From contig WELB01000158.1 in assembly GCA_009602725.1 (NCBI GenBank), positions 253,078-312,852 on the forward strand: a stretch of DNA of 59,775 bases, in the 5' to 3' direction. The DNA comes from Spirogloea muscicola. Lineage: Eukaryota; Streptophyta; Zygnematophyceae; Spirogloeales; Spirogloeaceae. This document shows, one piece after another, positions 46,996-56,624 of the stretch (its first letter is position 1; the number at the start of each line of letters is the position of its first letter). The position numbers and the translations under genes were made by a program. The notes below the pieces were generated by a model, which worked only from the letters and a program-made list of their open reading frames with translations, was not told the DNA's origin and searched no databases.

Positions 46996-47140
46996 TGTAG
47001 TGCAAAGGCCATTAGCCATTTTCTTTGTGTGCTTTGTTTTCTTAACGCTTCCTCTGGCCCCCTTCTCGTACTTCGTTCATTCTTTTTTGGGCTGGTTTTT
47101 CCAGCCCCTATCCTCAATGGGCGAGCCCTTCTTCTTCATC
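46996..47140 (+). mobile_element. LINE 3' UTR and tail
   Basis: TTCTTTGTGTGCTTTG, AACGCTTCCTCTGGCCCCC, the hairpin GGGCTGGTTTTTCCAGCCC and the tail CTATCCTCAATGGGCGAGCC, as in the copy at 24.1-24.27 kb. No ORF part is present. Confidence 0.88.
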
Positions 47141-47142
47141 AG

Positions 47143-47528
47143 CGGCCACCAGCCTGTCAGCGAAGCAGCTGACAGCAGGCGCAGCTGCGGGGCCAGCTGG
47201 GCTCCGCCGGCCGTCGTCGGCGACAGCGGCCGCCAAGAAGCGGGCGGTGGTGGTGGACAGTAAGGAGGAGGACGAGGAGGACGTGGGCGATAGTGAAGAG
47301 GAGGATGGTGAGGAGCAGGAAGTGCAGGAGCAGGATGGCAGTGGAGACGAGGAAGGAGCGGGCTCGAGCGAGGGGGGGGAGGAGGAACGACGAAGTGGGT
47401 CTGGAGCGGGGGCGGCGGAGGCCTTGGGTGGACGGCGTAGAGCGGCTCTGCCTAGGAGGAGCGCCTTCGGCGGCGGCGGCAGTGACGACAGTGATGGCGA
47501 TGGTGACGACGACGACTTCGCGTCTTGA
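47143..47528 (+). CDS. acidic C-terminal exon of an unknown protein
   Basis: Open from an acceptor-like TTCTTCTTCATCAG, supplied by the LINE tail, to a stop at 47,528. It encodes an Ala-rich start, KKRAVVVDSKEEDEEDVGDS, long Glu/Asp-Gly stretches, then RRAALPRRSAFGGGGSDDSD and a DDDDFAS end. This is the style of a nuclear protein C-terminal tail; topoisomerase II tails look similar, but there is nothing specific. The rest of the gene is not visible; the telomere is only 400 bases away, so this is probably a remnant. Confidence 0.45.
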
Positions 47529-47734
47529 CTATGGGCCTTGACGTGGGGCGGCACTGGTGGGGCGGGGGCTGGGCCAGGCTCGGGGAGTGACTAGTGACTA
47601 AACCTTGCACTTGGACTCTACCAAGCTCAAGCTCCGGGAGGGCATTCAGGAGGTGGGCATGGGCCGAAGCCAGGTTCACGTTAGGGCACACGATGCCATC
47701 GAAAGGGTGTGGAAAAGAAACTGTTCTTCCATAG

Positions 47735-47915
47735 AAGGTAGGGGCTCGGAAAGGCCAGCCCGAAAGAATGGACAGGGTCCAGAGAGCCAAAGGGTGCCGA
47801 AAAGAAAAACCACACAGCTAGACACTACACGACCGCAAATGGAAGCTCAGTAACCACGAGTGAGCAGCAGCAAGTCTGAGTGACCCGCAGTTGGGAGAGA
47901 GGTACTCCGTCGAGA
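47735..47915 (-). mobile_element. LINE 3' end, divergent subfamily
   Basis: The minus strand has the SDLLLLTRGY-like terminus and stop, a 3' UTR shared with 21,240-21,430, and GGGCTGGCCTTTCCGAGCCC at the end. Confidence 0.75.
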
Positions 47916-48049
47916 CCATAGGTAGAAGCCACAGCATTGCCTGCGCGCGTGGACTGCGTAGAGCCAGAGGACCGTCAGAGAGAGACAGAGAGTTGCATAC
48001 GGAACGAGCGCGAGCGAGCTGGCAGCAGGAGACGGATTGTCTTGAATTT

Positions 48050-48890
48050 CTTATGCAGGTGTATGATGTTGGAGGATGTGGTGCTATTTGGACGAGGATG
48101 CTTTATTTGAAAGATAGCAGAAGAGGGAATCAGGAGTTGTGTTGTTCATGTACATTCTAGGAAGCAAAACTTGAATGGACTATGGTCATTAGAACATTAT
48201 TTTCACTATATGATTGTAACAACGTGAACAGTGTGGGGAAGAATCCGGAAGCTGAAAAGGATTACATTGCTTTGAAATTATGAGGACAGAAAAGAGCTGG
48301 AACTTGTTAAGTAATTTGTTGGATATAAGTATTGTAGAAGAGCAACTTAACAATATGGTTGCAGCAGTATCTAATTAAATAGCAGAAATTATTGATCCGT
48401 AGCGTGTATAGTTGATCGAGTCATGTGCAAAGGTAGAAGGCTGAAACATGTTGAATATATCGACGATTATTTTCCCATGGAGAAACTGATATTACAAGTT
48501 TGACAGCTTTGCATGTCACCGAGTACTACATTCATATCAAATTTGCTTGGAGTTGGTGAGGTTTTTGGACAGTAGGTTCATGTGAATTTGCTGAGAATTT
48601 CCGAAGATTCACCACAACAATTCATTTTCAGATCGAGTAAAGATATAAGTATGTGCACGAAGTGTCTTTGAGAAACTTTGGACAGGGTGCATGCACTTTG
48701 AGATTGAGATAAATGTCAATATTATGTATCTTGAGGATCAGGAGAATGTGAACAATGCATGTGTCAATTTCAACTCTTGCTCTTTCAAAATTATCAGTCA
48801 AAAGATCATTCGTGTTTCATCATTTTCATATGTATGTCAGTGTCAAAATTGGTGCAGTGACTATATTGCCTAGCAGCTGCCAGAAATCAA
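48050..48890. other. AT-rich island
   Basis: Base composition is strikingly AT-rich compared with the GC-rich flanks. Only short ORFs occur (for example 48,691-48,873) and none has a recognisable family. It abuts the stop codon of the PstS-like gene and may include its 3' UTR. Confidence 0.6.
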
Positions 48891-48897
48891 AGAAAAT

Positions 48898-50122
48898 TTA
48901 CGAGATGGTGGCCACCGCATTGGTGTTCTGGGTGATGAGGCTGCTGGGGTCCTTAACGAAGTTGAGGGGGGGGAGGAGGTTCTGGCCGGCGGTGGAGTAC
49001 ATGAAGTTGAGGAAAGCCTTGGTGGCGGTGGCGGTTGGGGTGCCGGCGGGGTAGGTCTGGCGGGCCCAGATGTATACGAAGGACACCATGGGGCAGACGC
49101 CGGAGCCGGGCTGGTAGATGGTGTTGACGCCGGACCAGGTGGCGGTGGCGGCGGGCACGGACACGGGGATGGCACCAGTCACGGAGCAGGAGCTGCCCTT
49201 GTAATTCTGGCCGGCCTTGTTGTTGGTGGCGGCGATGCGCACATTGCCGGTCACGAAGGTGATGGCGACCGGGGTGCCGAGGTAGCCGATGGAGCCGGGG
49301 TGGGAGAAGATGTACGAGGCGACGCCGCCGGAGCCACTCTGGGCGACCAGGGCGCTGGAGCCCCAGGCGATGCCGCTCTCGCCGACCTTGGTCGAGGGCC
49401 ACGGGCGGGCACCGCCGGCGGTGCACAGGTTTAGGTAGGAGGTGAAGACGAAGGTGGTGCCGGAGGAGTCGGAGCGGGCGACGGGGATGGTGATGGCACC
49501 GCCGCCGATGGAGGTGGAGAAGCCGGAGTAGAGGTCGGCCAGGCTCTGGCAAGAGAGGGTGAGGGCGGTGGCGCCGTTGTAGAGCATGGAGTAGGACTGG
49601 AGGCCCTGGGGGATGGTGAGCTTGGAGAAGCCGAGGCCGGACTCCTGGGCGGTGGTCATGGCCGCATCGGACGCGGCGACCTGGTAGGTGTTGGCCTTGA
49701 AGCCGGCGTAACCGGCGCCGGAGCTGCGAGGTCGCGAGAGAAGCGGCACGATGTGCGGGCAGTCAGGACACGGGCCTGTGAGAAGGTGGCGACAGCATCC
49801 CTGGGCACATTCGAGTGGTGAGCATGGACACAGGTCGTGGGCCTGCACAGAGCACAGCTGTGGACCCGCGCAGAGTGCTGGTGGTCCTGTGCGTCGTGCA
49901 CACGAGCAGCTGAGCAGACGGTGGCTTGGGCACCCCGGGCAAGGCCGTCACTCACCCGACGGAGGCGTAGCAGCCATAGGTGCCGTAGGTGCTGAGGACC
50001 TGGTTCTCCAGGGCCTGGACGGAGGTGGCACCACCGAAGTAGGTGGAGCCGGCCGGGGAGCAGGTGGCGAAGGCCGAGGCGGCGAAGGCCAGGACCAGGA
50101 CGGCGACGGCGAAGCGGGCCAT
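48898..50122 (-). CDS. secreted PstS-like phosphate-binding protein
   Basis: Two exons, 50122-49956 and 49723-48898, encode 330 residues, the usual PstS size. The start MARFAVAVLVLAFAASAFA is a clear signal peptide, so the protein is exported. The phosphate-loop motif SVGSGAG is present, with the intron falling inside it. Then come YQVAASDAAM, corresponding to the FxxSD region, and ARSDSSGTTFVFTSYL, the second phosphate-binding loop (RSDxSGTT). HPGSIGYLG matches the TPGAIGYV element. In bacteria such proteins feed an ABC phosphate importer; no transporter genes are nearby, so here it may scavenge phosphate at the cell surface or in the wall. The donor (GTGAGT) and acceptor are good. It lies about 2.2 kb from the telomere array. 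Bacterial origin is plausible but not tested. A weak TATA-like CCATAAAC lies about 90 bases upstream. Confidence 0.88.
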
Positions 50123-51200
50123 GGCGCCTGGCGTGGGGGGGTACGGAGGAACGTGGGGGGCGAGGGTGTGCGGTGAGTGTGGTGAATGTGGCACGGCGAG
50201 GCCTGGTCGTTTATGGAGGGTGAGCCTCGCGGCCTCCCCAGCCGCACCTTTCGGGCCCCCGTGCGGCCACGCCTCGCCCCGCCGAGATTCCCCCGCTGAG
50301 CGCCGCCTCCACCGCCGCCGCCGCCGCCGCCGCCGCCGCGCTGTCGCTGGATTCGGTCCGATCCGGCCGGAGCCCTCCGCTCTCTTCGTGCGCCAAGGCC
50401 CCTCGCCGGGCGCAGCAGGGCCCTCAGGGGGCCGGCTCCCCTCCCGAGCACAGTCGCCTCCCTTGCCGGCTGGCCGGCCCCGGGATGCGGGCCCCACGCT
50501 TGGTCCCAGATGTCCGGCGCAGATCTCGCAGCAGATGCATCTCCTCCGCATTCTCGGGATGCGTTGGTGGGAGACCACCGGAAGGGCACCGGTTGGCCAA
50601 CCTCGGGGGCGTTGGTGAACCCCTCCCCTGCTGGTAAGGCGACCGCTTGTGCGCTAACCATTCGTGCCCGGTCTTCAGGAACGGCTGCGATGTCCTTCTC
50701 CGGAACCCACGGAAGCGCGTGTCCCTTAGGGGGAAGATTCTGCGTACCCCGGAATCTTCCCCCGCAACTCTTCGCGCCTGGTCGGGTCTGGGACGAGCAA
50801 GTCCTGCACGGGCCCAAACCCCGCGATCGCCGCTGCCAGCCAGCCCCTGCTTCTGAAGGCGACCCCTTGTGCCTCCGCTCATTTGTGCCCAGCCTTCTGT
50901 GACCCCGCAAATGCCCGGCACCCACGGAAGCGCGTGTCCTTTAGAGAGAAGCTCCTCGTGAAGCCCGGAATCTTCCCCCGGCATCTTCCTTTGCCTGGCC
51001 GGCGCTCCCGCCCGTACGCAACTGATCCCACGGACATCCAATTCGCTGAGCCCAGCACCATCTGCGGCGTGGCGATGCCGTACAGAAAAGAGAAAAGAGA
51101 AAAGAAAAGCAAGCCGACTCACACCACTCCACTTGACCCAACCGTTGGACTGGAACAACAGTGCAGAGTGTGCATGCGTTGCTTGATGCATTGCTGATCG
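50123..51200. other. upstream region of PstS-like gene with direct repeats
   Basis: No recognised gene. Two diverged copies of a segment (about 50,626-50,785 and 50,846-51,000, period about 220) share CACGGAAGCGCGTGTCC and GGAATCTTCCCCCG. The long minus-strand ORF here shows the same repeat in protein and is not taken as a gene. Confidence 0.7.
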
Positions 51201-51370
51201 TTCAGACTCTCCTGGCGCCGCGCTTGCGCTTTTGTTTGACCACACACTGCGCCTCAAGGACCTCCTTGCACGGCTGCTGGCAACGGTACTGCCACATCTG
51301 ATTACCGTCGTCTGGAGCTCCAAACACCAGATCGGTGTGTGGATCCACGAGTCCGCAGAACCTATGAAGG
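51201..51370 (-). pseudogene. putative terminal exon fragment
   Basis: After an acceptor-like TTCATAG, the frame encodes FCGLVDPHTDLVFGAPDDGN, then WQYRCQQPCKEVLEAQC and a basic end KQKRKRGARRV before a stop. It looks like genuine protein with four cysteines and a nuclear-localisation-like tail. The next sequence upstream is a repeat, so no rest of the gene is visible. Confidence 0.35.
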
Positions 51371-51384
51371 GGCCCACCAGTCAA

Positions 51385-51645
51385 AGAGACGGAGCGCGGT
51401 GCGCATGAAATGAGAGGGAGGCCGCTTCAAGCTGATACATTGTTTAGGCAAAAACTAATGTAGTAACGTCCCCGCCGTTACGGGACGCTTAACTCCGAGT
51501 TAAGCGCTACCGCGTAACCACTGACGCGCACGTGCCTGACGCGTGCGACGCGCGAGCGACCCGCTCGAGGTGTCGCGCGGAGTGACGCGCCTGCTGACGA
51601 TGTGACGTGCAGGCGCGCCGCCTTCAGCAGAGGAGGAGACGCGGC
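51385..51645 (+). mobile_element. LTR-type repeat fragments
   Basis: 51,395-51,436 is the GCGCATGAA-type repeat also at 103-160. 51,468 onward (GTAACGTCCCCGCCGTTACG) is related to the start of the LTR at 55,757. Both cut into the gypsy integrase sequence. Confidence 0.5.
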
Positions 51646-53470
51646 GAATCCAGGACTGACGATCACCTCAACCCATTTGGTGAAGTGCTCAATCATTATT
51701 TACACGTAGGGGCTTTGTTTACTCATACGCACGGGACCAGCCAAAACCAAAGTCCACCGATGGAATCATCCGTGAATGGGCAACGGATGAAGTGGAGGTG
51801 ACTTGAACGAAAGAGTCTTCGAATGCGATCACATTCCTCGCAGGTAGATAGAACATGTTTAACCATGTTTATGATGCCAGACCACCAGTACTTAATGGCC
51901 AACAGACTGATAGTGCGCTTTCCTCCAATATGCCCTAAGGAGGCATGAACATCGTGCACTATTTGTGTCCGCACTGCAGGTGGTGGAACGATCTGATTGC
52001 CGTATTCAATATCTGGTTTGATAAGTTGTGTATCAGTCCAGACATAACGACGTGCTCGGTGTTTTATGCAATCCTTCTGCATTGTCGTAGAGTCGGGAGG
52101 ATATATACCAGTCTGTAAATACTGTAAGACTGGTGCATCCAATGTAACGAAGTTACACAAGGTGGACCATCTATATCATGGGAATGATAGCTGGAGGGAG
52201 AAGGCGCGCGGGGCGCATGAATTGAAAGGGAGGCCAATTCAAGCCAAATACATTGTGGAGGGGGTACTGAGGAGGCGAAGGTCGGGCGCGCGATATTAGA
52301 GAAAGCGCATCTCTGAATAATGGCGCAGGCGAAGGTCGGGCGCGCGATATTAGAGAAAGCGCATCTCCGAATAATGGCGCGCGACGCTGATGAAGGAGCG
52401 ATATGGAATTCCGGAGCGCGACGGCGGCGAAGCCGGAATCCAGACTTCTAGTGTTAGAACTCTACTAGTATTAGTATTACGCGCGGGTCCCCGCAATCGG
52501 CGGCGACTCCAGCGGCGGAGGCGGCGGCCACGGGTGGATCTTCTGTGACGGCTTAGCAAGTGGCCGGGCGCCTTATAATCCCATGAGGCCGGGGGCAGGG
52601 CCCCGAGATCGATGGTTACTTAAGGAGGAGGGGCGCCCGAGAGTGGTCCTTCTCCTCCCCCAGACACTTGTACTCGGCATTGTTCACACTTCAACAGTTC
52701 AACACTTGTTTTGACCCATTGCATACGCTTGGCTCCGACTCCTTTGCTTCGCGACACCAACGCCTCGTCCTTGGGCTTGACGATCCTCATTCTTTACATC
52801 CAACCAGACATCTTCAGAAAAGAAGGTATCATCAGGGATGTCGAGAGCGTATGCTGAATAATTGTTATGTGTGGATGACCTCAGAGCATGAGCTAGCCGA
52901 GAAAAAAACACTGTCTTATGCCATATAGTCATGTGAGCAAGTGGATTAAATCAGCATCAGGGATTGGACTTTGACTTAGAGCAACGGCGTCCAATTTTGA
53001 ATACCGGGACGATGAACAATTGTGAAGTCATAGTCCTGTGATTGAATAGACCAGCGTCTGAGATTTTGAGTAGTCAACAGCCATTGTAATGGTTGATGAT
53101 CAGTGATCAATTAAAATGAGCGACCATGAAGGTAAGGTCGGAAATGTGTGATAGCCCACATGGCAGCCAAGCACTCTCCTTCGTATGCTGAGTAATTTTG
53201 TTGTGCAGAATTGTTACTGCAGCTAGCATAAGCAATAACATAATGATGTTTGTTCTCGTCACGCTGAGTCAAAACAGCACCCATGCCAACCTTGCTCCAA
53301 TCAGTATGTAAGTAAAATAGTTGAGTATAATTGGGATGTCCCAGAACAGGAGCCTGAGTAAGAGCATGTTCAAGCTGATTAAACGCCTGGTGACGATGAG
53401 AAGTCCACTGCCATTTTACATCCTTTTTCAACAAATCAAGCTCCTCCCTGCAACCGACGTGCGCGGCCAT
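51646..53470 (-). mobile_element. degenerate Ty3/gypsy retrotransposon fragment
   Basis: In minus-strand order: the end of reverse transcriptase and RNase H (53,470-53,111; LHTDWSKVGMGAVLTQ, then EGECLAAMWAITHFRPYL), a spacer (to 52,700), and the integrase zinc finger (52,160-51,950; HASLGHIGGKRT, then STCEECDRIR, an HHCC arrangement). Next comes the start of the catalytic core (IEHFTKWVEVI near 51,690) after an in-frame stop. About 500 bp of LTR-like sequence interrupts it near 52,190-52,690. Frameshifts, a stop and missing ends make it inactive. Confidence 0.85.
52273..52380. repeat. 54-bp tandem duplication
   Basis: Two adjacent 54-base units (52,273-52,326 and 52,327-52,380) with one visible difference, inside the LTR-like insertion. 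Confidence 0.92.
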
Positions 53471-55185
53471 GCTCGGCTGCTGTCGACCGCCTTCCCAGGC
53501 ACGGCAGCCTGGTTCTCCGCGCTCCCCCTGTACGATGCCTCAGGATGCCGGATGAACTCTTTGTACGGCAGCCCATCGCCTATTGGGTCTTCCCCCGCCC
53601 TGTCTGCTTGGCGTGCTGCAGTGTGAGCGTGTGGAGCGGTCGATGGACCTGGCGGAGCTGGCGGCGCATATCCTCCTCTGCGCCACTGGAGGCGAACGAA
53701 CAGCTGCTCACGACCTCCTCTGTGATGCAATGCTCGGCATCTTCCAGGAGGCCAAACACACGGTGGCGATAGTGAATATTTCCGTTATGCCAATTTTCCA
53801 GAGGGCCGACGGACTCCACACGCGCGGTGTCGACCTGGTGGCGTCCACGCCGGGCGGCGGCGCGCGCATCATTGCTGATGTGGTCACCACTGATGTGGTC
53901 GACCGCTCCAACCCGGGGCTCTCTGCCTCGCGGGCTGGCCACGCTGCGGCGAAGGCCGCTCGAAGCAAGGCGTCCAAACACGCCGACCACCCGGCTGGAG
54001 ATGAGTTCGTCCCTCTGGCTGTGGACGTGCACGGGGCTCTCGGGTCCCAGTGGCTCGACCTGCTGGCCAGGCTTGCGCGGCGCGCTGTGTCCCGCAGGCG
54101 CGGTGAGCCTGCTGACTTCAACGCCGCTGGCTCGTGGGCCCAAGTCTCTCGCCATGAGATTGTCGGTCTCCCTTCAGCGGTCCACGGCCCAAGCCTTGCA
54201 TCTGCGTGCTGGCCGTGCTCTCGCTGCGGCCTCCGGTTTTCGTCAGTGGGATAGTTTTCCGGCAGCTAGTCTGTCGGATTTGAGGCTCCTCACTTGTCAC
54301 GTTCGGACCTAAACAAGCAGGTTAGAGCCGAATGCGTCCTCATTGGATTGAGTGCTTGGGGATTTAGGGACAACCACGCGCCACGAGGAAGCACTCCGAC
54401 ACAGCGGAAGACTTGCCCTGTGGTGCTGCCGCCAGGCAGCAGCTCCACCCTTGGGCACCCGCTGCAGACTTACCTCCCGCGGAAAGCCGCCAAGGTCTCC
54501 ACAGCAGAGCCGGCAACGAGCCGCGCGCGGCAGCGGTCTGCAGCAGCAGGCAGCCGCTAGGCTGCGCCTCTCAGAGCTTCACTGAGTCCCCGGCCGGAGG
54601 TCGGGTCTCTCTCTGCTCCATGCAATAGCAAGTAAGTGCTTCTTCGTGCCAACCTTCCTCCAGAGTGTATTGGGGTTCGCCCCAGGGCTCGCCCGCGAGG
54701 AGCGTGCCTGCCGAGTAAACCATGACATGTCTCCAGCAGGCGCCATGGCGCCGAGCATGGCCGCGGCAGAGCATGCCGCCAGGCATGGCCGCGACTGAAC
54801 ATGCCGCCGGGGCCGTCCGGGCCCACGCATGCCGCCGAGCATGTCGGGGCCGAGCATGCTCCCGTCATGCTCGGCCACCCGGATGAACCTGAGCGGAACG
54901 ACAACGGCACGACTGCCAGGGCGGTTTGTGCCGTCCGGCACAAACGGCCAAATGAACACCAGGTAAGCGTTAACAACACTATTGGGCGCTCCCAAACCTG
55001 GGAACGTTACATCACTCGTAATTACTGAGTGGTCCATCCTCCCCGTTCCCGTTCTGGCATCGCTTCTTCAGGCCCCTTCGTAGCTGCTAAGCGCTTCTGG
55101 CCCCTTTGAACCGTTGTCAATTCGGGCTGGCTTTTCACAGCCCTTGCCCCCATTGGGAGTGCCACTTCTCTTTGAGGAAGCTCAA
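53455..55185 (+). mobile_element. LINE C-terminal region, split by a solo LTR
   Basis: Longest LINE piece in the window. It encodes LLSTAFPGTAAWFSALPL, a Cys/His region (CLACC, then HILLCATGGERTAAHD), and the restriction-like nuclease part (VDLVASTPGGGARIIADVVT, TDVVDRS). After these come VPLAVDVHGALG and the LSVSLQRS C-terminus. Frameshifts lie near 53,545 and 54,150. The ORF end is cut at 54,294 by an LTR and resumes at 55,012 with TRNY and a stop, a 3' UTR and a second-subtype tail (GGGCTGGCTTTTCACAGCCC) to 55,185. Confidence 0.9.
54295..55011. mobile_element. solo LTR with 5-bp target duplication
   Basis: 717 bases starting TGTCACG and ending GTTACA, flanked by TCACT (54,290-54,294 and 55,012-55,016). 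Removing it and one TCACT restores the LINE reading frame through its LLTRNY terminus. No internal retroelement genes are present. It includes GAGCATGCCGCC-like repeats at 54,770-54,865. Confidence 0.9.
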
Positions 55186-55249
55186 TCATTCCAGCAGAGG
55201 GAATTGGTCCGTAAGCTGTCCCTTCCCATTCTGTCTTTGGATGAGCTCT

Positions 55250-55757
55250 CCCTGTGGCGTCCACGCCGGGCGGTGGCCCGCGCCTCATTGCCGATGTGGT
55301 AAATTGCGCCTTCCGGGGCTTTCTGCCTCGAGGGCTGGCCATGCAGCGGCGAACGCCGCTTGCTGCCATTCGGCTCCTCTTGACCTTGTCCATTGCTTTT
55401 GGGCTGGCTTCTCCCAGCCACCAGTCAATTCGGCCGCGCTTTTCTTTTTGCTGCAAGGCGGCCAAATATGCAGACCACCCGGCTGGGGACGAGTTCGTAC
55501 CCCTGGCCTTGGACGTGCACGGGGCTCTCGGGTCCCAGTGCCCCGACCTGGTGGCCAGGCTTGCGCTGCGCGCTGTGTCCCGCAGGCGTGGTGAGCCGGC
55601 CGACTTCAACACCGCTGGCTCGTGGGGCCAGGTATATCGCATGCGTTTGTCAGTCTCCCTTCAGCCGTCCATGGCCCACGCCTTGCATCTGCGTGCTGGC
55701 CGTGCTCTCGCTGCAGCCTCTGGCTTTCGTCAGGGGGATAGCTTTCCAGCAGCTAGT
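55250..55757 (+). mobile_element. LINE fragment with nested mini-insertion
   Basis: Encodes STPGGGPRLIADVV, then KYADHPAGDEFVPLALDVHG, RRGEPADFNTAGSW and LSVSLQPSMAHALHLRAGR. It is cut at 55,757 by an LTR start. An 81-base hairpin-tail element sits at 55,367-55,447. Confidence 0.9.
55360..55454 (+). mobile_element. 81-bp hairpin-tail mini-insertion with 7-bp duplication
   Basis: The insert 55,367-55,447 lies between TTGCTGC copies (55,360-55,366 and 55,448-55,454). It carries GACCTTGTCCATT, the hairpin TGGGCTGGCTTCTCCCAGCC and the third-subtype tail CACCAGTCAATTCGGCCGCG. Excision rejoins the LINE frame. Confidence 0.92.
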
Positions 55758-56600
55758 GTAACGTCCCCATCCGTTACGTGACGTTTACCGTGGGTTGAAC
55801 GCTAACGCGTGGTAACGGCACGCGGCCCCAGTATCGTTGTCGTGCGACACGTGGGCGACGCGCGGCAAGTGAGACGCGGCTAACCGCGGCTCGCCGGAGC
55901 TGTCGCCGCAGGGCCGCCCGGGCCCCGGGCCATGGCCACCGCGCCGCGCAGGGCGGCACCGCGCAGGGCGGCACCGCGACGCGCCCGTCGGCGGCATGTC
56001 CGCCGCACCGGTGAGCGCCACCTCATGGCCGCCGGACTCGTAGTGACATACCTGTGACGCGTGTAGCGCTGTGACGCGCCTGGCGGCGCCGCGCAGGGCG
56101 GCACCGCGCAGGGCGGCACAGCGCACGGCGGCACCGCGCCGCGCAGGGCGGCGGCGCCGCCCTCACGATCGTATCCCCCTTGTCGGGCCTGCCTTCTCGA
56201 AGGTGGGCCTTGAGGCGAGCCTCCCAGAGACCCCTGGGGAGGGTGGCACATGAAGCACTATAAGTAGGGCTGAGACCAGCCTCCGGGCACCGGTCGAAGT
56301 GAGCGAAGCCCACGCCAGAGAGAGGCGCGCAGCCCTGCTGCCGCCTGCTGCCGCAGCTCGTCCACGCAGGCCTGCTGCTGCCTGCTGCTGCAGCCCGACG
56401 CCGCAACCCTTCCCTGCGGATCTTCATCGGCTCTCCTGAAGGTAGACTGTGGCTGTTCCCTCTGAGGTGAGTCGCCGCCTGTCGGCGGCGCCTCAGAACA
56501 AGGTATTCCGCTGCGTGTCCACGTGGTGCTTCACTGTGCTGGGGGTTTGTCTCTAAACCCCAGCGACCGAAACCAATCAGCACGTTCTAACCCTTGACTG
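55757..56600 (+). mobile_element. probable LTR (5' boundary clear, 3' boundary open)
   Basis: Begins TGTAACGTCC exactly where the LINE sequence stops. Contains GC-rich repeats (GGCGGCACCGCGC units, 55,940-56,155), a TATA-like CTATAAGTAG at 56,258-56,267 and CT-rich sequence after it, as in an LTR promoter. The right end and target duplication were not found, so it may be the first LTR of a larger element. Confidence 0.6.
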
Positions 56601-56624
56601 TCTGTGAGGGGCCTAGAACGCTTC

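Noticed and set aside
50424-51377. 317-codon minus-strand ORF
   Set aside because: It spans an internal DNA duplication and repeat-rich sequence, has no domain, and overlaps several equally long ORFs in other frames.
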